Virus record (IMG/VR): IMGVR_UViG_3300042445_000748
Span: 1-64,000 of that record
Source of the DNA: a virus
Length of the DNA stretch: 64,000 nucleotides
Direction: 5' to 3' (one strand)
Position 1 is the first letter of the stretch. Each line of letters starts with the position of its first letter. Positions 59,301 through 64,000 of the stretch are shown in pieces. Made by a program: the position numbers and the translations under genes. A model generated the notes under the pieces. That model did not search any database, was not told where the DNA came from, and saw nothing but the letters and a program-made list of their open reading frames with translations.

Positions 59301-60662
59301 AAATAATGTAGACATACGAGCAAACTGAAACTTACCAAATAGTTGCTCAATTGCTTGAGCACGCTTCAATGGTTCTAACTTGTCTAAAGCCAAACCAAAA
59401 TCTATTACAAGTTTTTTAACGTCTCCCTTATTTGCTTCCACAATTCCTTTAAGGTTAATGCCCATGCCACCAAGGAATTCTGATGCCTTTTTGGTTGGAT
59501 TAATTAAAGATGCCAAACCAGACTTTAATGCGTTAGCACCTTCTCCAGCCTGAATACCACCTTCACGCATTGCAGTCATAAAGAATGCTAAGTCTTGAAC
59601 ATCACCACCAAGTTGTTTGATTACTGGTGCTGCTTTAGGAATTGCAGTTGTTAAATCATCAATGTTAAGAATAGTTTGGTTTTCTACTGCGTTTAAAAAG
59701 TCAATATTTTTTGCTAAATCTTCAGAAGCAATACCAAATGTTGAAGTTAAAGAAATTAAAGTATCTAAAGACTTTGCTTGATCAATGTTACCAAGAACTG
59801 CAAGTTTAGATGCTTGTGTTACTTGTGCCATTAAATCTGCACCAACTTTACCAGTTGCAGCCACATCAGCAGCCATCTTCATAGTATCTGCAACGGCTAC
59901 CCCATACTTAGTAAACTCGTTTGCAAGTAGTTGAACATCCTTTAATGCTTTAGTAGCATCTGCTGTTGTTGTAAACATATCACCGTAAACACGCTTAAAT
60001 TTAATGGCCTGCTCTTCTAGTTGCATAAAAGTTTTTGCTGCAACTGTGCCAAAATATAATAATGGTATTGTAAAACCAACCATAAGTTGACGACCAGCCC
60101 ACTGTGTATTCTTACCAAAGTTTAATAGATTTGTAGAGCCTTGTTTTAATAACTGATTAAGCAGTGCTTGTCGTTGAGCAGCCATTGCTGTTTTAGTTGC
60201 ATAGTCATTCATATCCAGTGCTAGTGGACGTATGGACATTGCCTTAAGTGCACCACTTGCATCTCTACCCATTTTAATATATTGGGTTTGTAATGTTTTT
60301 ACATTTTCTCTTGCAACTTTATTGATTGTGTCAAATTCTGATTTAAATAATTTACCAAAAGTTTTTGTAGAAGCACCAGCATACCTGAAGTATTCCTTCA
60401 TTGTAAATTGATTTTTTTCTAGTGCTGTATTAAAAGCGTCAGTAGTTGTTCTGATCTTTTTCATTTCGGCATAGAATTTGCCGCCAGCGTTTATTTGATT
60501 TGCTAGGTTTTGAGAAAGGTTATTAGATACTGCAACACCTGCAGCACCTGTTTTTGCCATTGAGGTGTGAAAGGCTGATATCTGGCGTTGTAACGCTTTT
60601 AATTGCGTTAACGCTTCACCAGTGTCAATACCAATTTTTATATTGGACTCTACATCAGCCAT
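53343..60662 (-). CDS. tape measure protein
   Basis: 2439 residues, the largest gene. N-terminal coiled-coil and a TP901-type core (about 200-460, NIDQAKSLDTLISLTS...GEGANALKSGLASL). Several hydrophobic Gly/Ala segments (near 550, 1150 and 1320) can insert in membrane during DNA entry. Two related Gly/Lys-rich blocks carry the V-P-A-M-L-[ST]-P motif, one near 675 and one near 2350. By the usual rule (about 0.15 nm per residue) the tail would be about 365 nm. Determines tail length; ejected with DNA. Confidence 0.93.
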   Translation of the reverse strand: MADVESNIKIGIDTGEALTQLKALQRQISAFHTSMAKTGAAGVAVSNNLSQNLANQINAGGKFYAEMKKIRTTTDAFNTALEKNQFTMKEYFRYAGASTKTFGKLFKSEFDTINKVARENVKTLQTQYIKMGRDASGALKAMSIRPLALDMNDYATKTAMAAQRQALLNQLLKQGSTNLLNFGKNTQWAGRQLMVGFTIPLLYFGTVAAKTFMQLEEQAIKFKRVYGDMFTTTADATKALKDVQLLANEFTKYGVAVADTMKMAADVAATGKVGADLMAQVTQASKLAVLGNIDQAKSLDTLISLTSTFGIASEDLAKNIDFLNAVENQTILNIDDLTTAIPKAAPVIKQLGGDVQDLAFFMTAMREGGIQAGEGANALKSGLASLINPTKKASEFLGGMGINLKGIVEANKGDVKKLVIDFGLALDKLEPLKRAQAIEQLFGKFQFARMSTLFQNVIKEGTQAQTVAQLTSATVEELAILSEREMKKIEDSPMYKFKKQIEDLKVTLVPIGAEFLKALTPVVEFFSKILNKFNDFSDGTKQFITYFTAILAGIGPVVLMSFGLLANGLANIIKGFTAIKGVFNRAGQSSTVLGMQTDYLTQQQLEAAAVAASLDQTHMKLTQSFNSEAEAIKRLAASYNQAVAAQRAFGLGGVPGKGPRPQPKGYAKGVVSVPGNGTGDKVPAMLSPKEAIIPAPMAKKYAPLISGMIANNIPGFAKGRDPNNSAIYGGQSKLMGPYTMFAPGNTAGGFGMDKGFVNEKGFSQSLRNSAIAAVGVEENMRLTKKAIEQLAPEITMYTDEIANEVRKTAIDSNHISEAFAKAKPKIDAILNRMTAAGGSAARSVPGLQKLMYPTDEDIRQGGNLRKPGVVFNNKTGEITRSTIYSARTGNASSFQSKSAGVERVLPIENPGGKALSRAHVVPENRVLAGPNVPITGSGIGNPTNRAAVAEIQRKSRKIAKDLNITANRAVSQSLDSMSQGINEAFQNKSPSKKMRKAAQDGAQGAIVGMQESVDDFQRVGRQLGQAGASGVSSSQSANALYGKSTGITATDKSIRRQQDKLAKQGILSGSNNQGTSSQSKSAIGQRLSSGMGTAAMSASMVAMMGSMAPGKIGEISQKLMMPLMALTLITPLLSSKFGALAVGVGAIVGLYVQQRMAMDKARDAAIDLAEKTGASSKSIQELAEFAGNVSASEIMNRRRSDGIKQYQTVQGKTTFGESFVTGEKGQALTKAVGQNIAANGVSGAGGSLTNQLATAVTSGALSAQEARSIALNMGDQMGNMAFGLKVNAELTKLLGPNGENLVKDPLKVRMELVDQGNKQLQMSNAAATRATRVTGKDVKSFGGNVAAGAGAGALAGAVVGSVVPVIGTAIGAGVGTAVGAIAGGIRGMTERKTRMSAAAGGNLAMSAIALQQNQQMLDGLQVEYEKRIEIARAAGDTAKADKLQNEYITSRQKLLDKQQETTQIIDDNFANSSGAMQKAYQDSADKMATKAYEGTMFGDVVPLAQDAIAASQGSKLAKVRLTMEMANKNIDPATMISLLDSFGDNKKDLDAVMNIITKFGGTSAARVEQISSLFLDSKGEIDKEAQKNFLLNVEGAANDQEAQDTIDFYEQLTMTGGELDIAYLVNYYENNKDARDNLNNLYDQIKENKGKLSYDVATTFLPPEYLGAIDKEYFDKLTENERQVYLNEIATVMSIQDKTVFDGDPEVQKWLGEPASIGGGEKYRNASFPVQKQQYANALGQKKTNAMDPTVATPTKPEDDAGSGGGPTGSPLDDIVKKLRDVRKATQELTVGWDASGKALKKLSKETLGFGGLAQKLRGQGANQNTIDFITGLSAEDYDKYKGMFKDISVLQKALNNIALGEYQNDQEKIVADTNNQAVAFKKLVNAGMPVADAYEAIKDNAFAAAVASEKTNKSLTSIVSSKAKAIVAQFKNAMSMGNYSEAFDPGYNAAMKYFDIQEQIIRLGRKGEINKEKLIVDNAEKQIKIAQRIQAANSYLISRYEDGLNTINDEAEKINNKYDKQFKLLDKVQKVNEIIARQEQGRLSVAQALSEGDVYAAARAAQELRAQNAASSLEQQRIGMENARDNQINGLTSNGLTRDQLEEKVKNLKNQNYRIDQDTIAPLQEQARLSQVKLDIIDEEIKSATEILRIAGMTKDQWEEQRIKIDAADFATGRYNQSIRNSQEAVTILKDKWQEVINKMNEYNSGKLEGTVNPNAPVGKKETKRVKNKDGSTTIYYDDGTQETIDIPKASSGSGGTGGNSGGSSSSQNLSSLSASQKATLSTGLLKTAAQNLAYTPAKTILDNKMKPIATIPAQAPNANQLATARYSAMAAAYLTPKKKALGGMISKFASGGFAVGTDTVPAMLTPGEFIVSKYGVDKFGVDNLKAINKGNYEQSSSVYNYNLSVNVKSDANPNEIARTVMMQIKQIDSQRIKGNRI

Positions 60663-60687
60663 TCATTAGTACCTCTTTATTTAGTTT

Positions 60688-61008
60688 TTATGGTAAATTA
60701 TTAAGAAGTGCTGCGTCTGATAGTTTAACACCAGATGCCTCTTCAATAATTTGATATACCGTTGGAAGATCCATATTTTCTTCTAACGCTGCTAAGTCTT
60801 CTGCAAGTTCTGGCTTGTATTGTTTCATTGCAATTTGAATACATTCCATTAATATGTTCATTGATTTTTCGTTATCTTCTGCGACCGCTGCTACACCTTC
60901 GAATTTCTTCATAAAAGGACGTAGGAGAGAAATTTTCAGTGGTCTTACTTTGATTTTAGTGCCGTCAATAAGCGTAACTGTTTTTTCTTCGTTAACAGTA
61001 GTTGCCAT
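60688..61008 (-). CDS. tail assembly chaperone, short
   Basis: 106 residues, paralog of the N-terminal part of the next upstream protein: T-V-T-L-I-D-G-T-[KE]-I-x-V-x-P then helical C terminus with VYQIIEEASG (VYKVLEYCAG in the partner). Corresponds to a G-type chaperone. Separate promoter with palindromic operator-like site at 61022-61033 and an AAGGAGG RBS. Confidence 0.75.
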   Translation of the reverse strand: MATTVNEEKTVTLIDGTKIKVRPLKISLLRPFMKKFEGVAAVAEDNEKSMNILMECIQIAMKQYKPELAEDLAALEENMDLPTVYQIIEEASGVKLSDAALLNNLP

Positions 61009-61021
61009 TTTTCCTCCTTAT

Positions 61022-61033
61022 AAGGTTAACCTT
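61022..61033 (-). promoter_or_regulatory. 12-bp perfect palindrome at predicted transcription start
   Basis: AAGGTTAACCTT reads the same on both strands and lies just downstream of the -10 box at 61035-61040, where a repressor would block initiation. Possible operator of the short chaperone gene. Confidence 0.5.
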
Positions 61034-61034
61034 A

Positions 61035-61043
61035 ATTATATCA
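61035..61043 (-). promoter_or_regulatory. extended -10 promoter of short chaperone gene
   Basis: Minus strand TGATATAAT; predicted start near 61028, inside the AAGGTTAACCTT palindrome. Confidence 0.6.
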
Positions 61044-61058
61044 CAGAGGACCTATATT

Positions 61059-61742
61059 TTAACCAACAACCTCTTCATACCCCAAACCATTCCCAATCCC
61101 AAACCCTGCTTTCTTTGCTTTGGCTCCACGAAGGTTTGTTATGTCATTGGCATCTTTTCCATTGTATAATACTCTTTTTTTCATATCTTCCCAAGCATTA
61201 TCACTCTTATCTTTATCTATATCTACTCCTTGCATTGCCGCTGCAAATTTTTTATCATTATGATCAAACTCTCTTCTTACTTCTAGAATAGATATTAACT
61301 CTGGCATAGATAGTGCAAGTTCTAGTTCTTCATAATTTTTCCAAGCACCTATTAAAAATACTTCTGATTCTAATTTGGCTAAATCTAGATCTTGCCAACT
61401 AGACCCACTGCTTTCTGATTTAGCCTGACTTTCAATAGTCTCTTCTTTTTCACTACTTATTGTTATTCCAGCACAATATTCCAAAACCTTATATACTGTT
61501 TTTATATCTAAATTATCTTCTATTAGTTCTACTGAATCAGAAATGGATGGATAAAACTCTTGCATTGCAATTCTGACAGATTCAACCATCATCTCTATGG
61601 CTTCATCTTCTGTGCTATCTTTATCTATTTTATTAAAACTGTCTAATATACCTCTTAGGTATTTTATTTTTGATGGGCCAACTGTTATTTCTGTACCGTC
61701 GATTAATTCGATAACATTTTCTTCATAAACTTTTGTGGCCAT
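61059..61742 (-). CDS. tail assembly chaperone, long
   Basis: 227 residues, the long G-T-like chaperone in one uninterrupted frame. N-terminal 110 residues are paralogous to the short chaperone; the C-terminal part contains FLIGAWKNYEELELALSM near 137-154 and a EVRREFDHNDKKFAAAM block typical of T-type extensions. Leaderless: TATAAT ends 6 nt before ATG. No conventional slippery heptamer seen, so both products seem to come from two genes, not a programmed frameshift. Confidence 0.72.
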   Translation of the reverse strand: MATKVYEENVIELIDGTEITVGPSKIKYLRGILDSFNKIDKDSTEDEAIEMMVESVRIAMQEFYPSISDSVELIEDNLDIKTVYKVLEYCAGITISSEKEETIESQAKSESSGSSWQDLDLAKLESEVFLIGAWKNYEELELALSMPELISILEVRREFDHNDKKFAAAMQGVDIDKDKSDNAWEDMKKRVLYNGKDANDITNLRGAKAKKAGFGIGNGLGYEEVVG

Positions 61743-61748
61743 TAAACC

Positions 61749-61757
61749 ATTATATCA
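61749..61757 (-). promoter_or_regulatory. extended -10 promoter, leaderless long chaperone
   Basis: Minus strand TGATATAAT, 6 nt before ATG 61742, directly after the major tail terminator. Confidence 0.6.
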
Positions 61758-61766
61758 AATAGAAAA

Positions 61767-61788
61767 GCCCACCGTTTTATGGGCGGGC
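61767..61788 (-). terminator. rho-independent terminator after major tail gene
   Basis: Minus strand GCCCGCC pairs with GGTGGGC (one G-U) across an eight-base loop, followed by TTTTCT. Located between the major tail gene and the long chaperone, so it sets different expression levels. Confidence 0.75.
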
Positions 61789-61808
61789 TAATCTTGTAAA
61801 ATTACTTA

Positions 61809-62462
61809 CTAAGCAATTGTACGATCAACAATCTTACCATACATACCGTCATCTAACGGTAACATACGGAAAGTTACGTCAAACATAGATGCTGCATCAC
61901 GTTTTGCTGATGCTACTACGTTTTCGATTGACAAAGCACGGTATCCGATATAGATACGTTCCTTATCGATTGATGGGTCACCAGTTCCTGGACCAACGGC
62001 TACTATACCACGTTCTAGAGGAACGTCGCCTAGTTCACCTGAGTTGATGTCGAATTCTTGGCTTCCTTCTCCAACGCCACTTGTTGCGGATGATAATTCA
62101 TATAAATCATTTGTGTTTGCTGCTACTGCCACTAGAAGGTTTTCTAGTGTTGCTTCTGCAAATGATGTTGCTAAAGATACTTGCATGCCGTCTTTGAAAA
62201 GACGAGCAACGTCAAGAACTTGATCAACTTGAACTTCACCGAAAGATGGTTGGAATGTAAGTTCAATACCATTACTGGTATAACCTACGTTTGTAAAAGC
62301 CTCAGCATTAGACAAAGTTTCTTTGTATGATGTTGCTGCTTCAAATGCTGGTAGTGGTCCACCTGCAGTACCGATTGTTTGTGCTAAAGCACCGTCATTG
62401 TATGTAAACAGTGCGGCTGCACCAACGATAATGTTGTTGGACGATCCACGAGAATATGCCAT
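61809..62462 (-). CDS. major tail protein
   Basis: 217 residues; compact strand pattern with Gly/Ser/Asn turns, no cysteines. It sits between the tail completion genes and the chaperones, the standard place for the tail tube protein. Strong Shine-Dalgarno GGAGAGGTGAAATAA, own promoter at 62528-62536 and terminator at 61767-61788, as expected of an abundant protein. Confidence 0.85.
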   Translation of the reverse strand: MAYSRGSSNNIIVGAAALFTYNDGALAQTIGTAGGPLPAFEAATSYKETLSNAEAFTNVGYTSNGIELTFQPSFGEVQVDQVLDVARLFKDGMQVSLATSFAEATLENLLVAVAANTNDLYELSSATSGVGEGSQEFDINSGELGDVPLERGIVAVGPGTGDPSIDKERIYIGYRALSIENVVASAKRDAASMFDVTFRMLPLDDGMYGKIVDRTIA

Positions 62463-62527
62463 TTATTTCACCTCTCCTTGTAAAGGGTTTTCTTATTTAG
62501 TTGTAAAGCGATGTTTCCTCAAGGTCA

Positions 62528-62536
62528 AGTATAACA
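62528..62536 (-). promoter_or_regulatory. extended -10 promoter of major tail gene
   Basis: Minus strand TGTTATACT; predicted start near 62521, leader about 59 nt with the strong RBS. Confidence 0.5.
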
Positions 62537-62544
62537 CCATTTTG

Positions 62545-63078
62545 TTAGCCCTTATGCCAGTCATAATCTAAAATAATCTTGTTTCCCGCAAAGGTTCTGG
62601 CTGTTCCAAAGTCTATGATGTCTCTAGTCTCTTGAAGTTGGTAGGTTTTAAAGGTGTGAAAATATAGAGGAAGGGACATATCCTTAAGTGCTATGTTTGG
62701 GCCAGGTATAACTGTGTCCTGATTGTCTCTTATCCATTTGTTTATATCAACTGCAGACTCATCCAATGAATTTAAAAGATCTTGAATTTTTTGACTTATG
62801 ATGATTGTTCTTTCAATTGCGTCTTCACCAAAGTTATAAAAATAGTACATTATTTGTTCACAATATATGTGTGGAAATGTTTTTCTATTCATTCTAAACA
62901 TTCTGTCATATACTGCAAATGTTCCTGTAGACTCTGGAAATGATTCAGTTAGAGCAGCAATATCTGTTGGGCTAGTAGGAAAAAACGGTATTGTAAATTC
63001 TTGATCAAAAAACTCACTAATCTTATTTTGTAAATAAGCATTAATCAATGACGGTGGATGATGTATCGTAGCAGCCAT
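62545..63078 (-). CDS. tail terminator/completion protein
   Basis: 177 residues, helical start (ATIHHPPSLINAYLQ) with beta strands later, including ERTIIISQKIQDLLN. The order after the gp10-like gene and before the major tail protein fits a tail terminator. Start shares an A with the previous stop. Confidence 0.62.
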   Translation of the reverse strand: MAATIHHPPSLINAYLQNKISEFFDQEFTIPFFPTSPTDIAALTESFPESTGTFAVYDRMFRMNRKTFPHIYCEQIMYYFYNFGEDAIERTIIISQKIQDLLNSLDESAVDINKWIRDNQDTVIPGPNIALKDMSLPLYFHTFKTYQLQETRDIIDFGTARTFAGNKIILDYDWHKG

Positions 63079-63746
63079 TATGCAATCACCGCATTAGAAA
63101 TCCATTTATATCCAGTTGAATACCCAACACCTTTACCACTGCGTTTTCCTGCTGCCATATTGGTTTTAAATACTTGTGGTCTTTTTATATAATCATATAG
63201 ACCAGATGCTTTTAAAAATGATTGTTTAAAATATTGTAGAAAAAACATATCTATAGTTGACTCAAAACTACCCTGTGCATCTTCTCCACCAGGGCTAGAT
63301 ACTGAAACTGGATTTCTAGTAAACACTGTTTCTCCATCTTGCTCAAAAACCAATACAGGTGATTTCTTAGGTCTTATTATAACTGGAATACCGTTTTCCA
63401 TTATTTTTGCTTTATTATAAAAAGGAGTTGTTGATCCATCTTTTACTTGAGATGATTGTGTAAATGTGGACATCACTGATAATCCTAATCCACTAACAGT
63501 ATATTGTATATCAAATAATCTTGATTCTGGACTTCCAGATTTATACCACTCATAAACATGTTGCAATGCTGCTGGATCTATCCTAGCGTTTGTGTCAACA
63601 AATTGTTTTAAAACCTCTATAGTTTGTTTTCCAAGATTATTTAAAAATAACTTTTTGCCACCCTCAACTCCTTCTAAAAATCCCATAGAGTATTGAACAA
63701 TATTGTCCATATCTCTTTTAAATTGTTTTGTGTTAAATGTTATCAT
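63078..63746 (-). CDS. tail completion/HK97 gp10-like protein
   Basis: 222 residues. Amphipathic helix start MITFNTKQFKRDMDNIVQYSM and a central patch VIIRPKKSPVLVFE with PFYNKAKIMENG-like loop, resembling HK97 gp10-type head-tail connectors. Start overlaps the partial upstream gene (ATGA). Confidence 0.65.
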   Translation of the reverse strand: MITFNTKQFKRDMDNIVQYSMGFLEGVEGGKKLFLNNLGKQTIEVLKQFVDTNARIDPAALQHVYEWYKSGSPESRLFDIQYTVSGLGLSVMSTFTQSSQVKDGSTTPFYNKAKIMENGIPVIIRPKKSPVLVFEQDGETVFTRNPVSVSSPGGEDAQGSFESTIDMFFLQYFKQSFLKASGLYDYIKRPQVFKTNMAAGKRSGKGVGYSTGYKWISNAVIA

Positions 63747-64000
63747 AAATCTATCGCCTGACTATCAGACCTTTTAATTACAATTTTATAGTATTCTGTT
63801 TTTCCAAACAAACCAGAGTATGGGCTTAGTGTTGCAATTTCAAAAAGACTTGATTTACCAGCACGAACCCCACCTGTTTCAACATATATAGGGTTACCTT
63901 CTCCATCTGATATGTTTGTTATAAGAAGATTAGTTAATGCAATTCCACCATTTATATCATCAAATCTAATATCGCTTGGAACTCTGCCTCTTAAAACTGT
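63743..64000 (-). CDS. partial head-tail connector or structural protein
   Basis: The last 85 residues of a gene cut by the window edge. Strand-rich C terminus with VPSDIRFDDINGG and ETGGVRAGKSSLFEIATLSPY. Overlaps the next gene by ATGA. Its position before gp10-like protein suggests a head completion or connector role. Confidence 0.6.
   Translation of the reverse strand, partial: TVLRGRVPSDIRFDDINGGIALTNLLITNISDGEGNPIYVETGGVRAGKSSLFEIATLSPYSGLFGKTEYYKIVIKRSDSQAIDL

Noticed and set aside
1-64000. Lysogeny module
   Set aside because: No integrase, excisionase pair, or repressor-operator set was seen; the HTH proteins at 30624 and 45107 lie in packaging and replication contexts.

Overview
The window is part of a tailed double-stranded DNA phage genome. 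It holds a tape measure protein, major tail protein, tail assembly chaperones, tail tip and fibre genes, both terminase subunits and a complete phage replication set. Its order (tail completion, tail tube, chaperones, tape measure, tip, fibres) is that of a long-tailed siphovirus. I see no integrase, repressor or attachment site, so it looks lytic. The host is probably an actinobacterium: there is a WhiB regulator, a DUF7455-type small protein, actinobacterial-style secreted HNH and subtilase proteins, and many genes whose -10 box lies 5-7 nt before the start codon (leaderless transcripts, common in Actinobacteria). The DNA is strongly A+T rich, and the many 2-oxoglutarate/Fe(II) oxygenases, the AdoMet decarboxylase, Hsp20 and MazG-like genes fit phages of aquatic, possibly streamlined, Actinobacteria. 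The host assignment is inference.

Almost everything is on the minus strand, so transcription runs from 64000 to 1. Read that way: 64000-61809 is tail completion and the major tail protein, ending at a terminator. 61742-45789 holds chaperones, a 2439-residue tape measure and the tip/fibre proteins. 45789-36765 is replication and recombination (DnaB-like helicase, primase, ssDNA-binding candidate, DNA polymerase III alpha, RecA-like protein, a Holliday-junction nuclease). 36757-33442 is a tandem array of five variant oxygenases. 33112-27079 has a Cas4-like nuclease, a RuvC-like resolvase, an SGNH-like protein and both terminase genes. 27033-24294 has a signal-peptide/proline-rich surface protein, an unusual amphipathic membrane protein, a holin-like protein and a proteasome/HslV-like hydrolase. 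24278-22969 has a secreted subtilase and three tRNA genes.

22941-12202 is an accessory island: two oxygenases, four SGNH-like proteins with a GCS motif, a NodU/CmcH-type carbamoyltransferase, two glycosyltransferase-like proteins and two of three paralogs of an unrecognised family. 12169-5447 contains small genes (WhiB, AdoMet decarboxylase, a pair of kinase-like proteins with damaged P-loops, a secreted HNH nuclease, small zinc proteins). 5444-14 returns to oxygenases, a GT61-type glycosyltransferase and a methyltransferase, with the only plus-strand genes (Hsp20, a cysteine-cluster pair, one oxygenase).

The best candidate for an undescribed system is the recurrent kit of 2OG oxygenases (eleven copies), GCS-type SGNH proteins (five copies), the three-paralog unknown family, carbamoyltransferase, glycosyltransferases and methyltransferase. 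It looks like a machine that modifies a polymer or protein surface, on the virion or the host, but the substrate cannot be read from sequence. Four small genes (5447-5599, 5589-5693, 6794-6961, 24102-24278) and a signal peptide hidden behind an apparent ATT start (27033) were found by reading the DNA directly.
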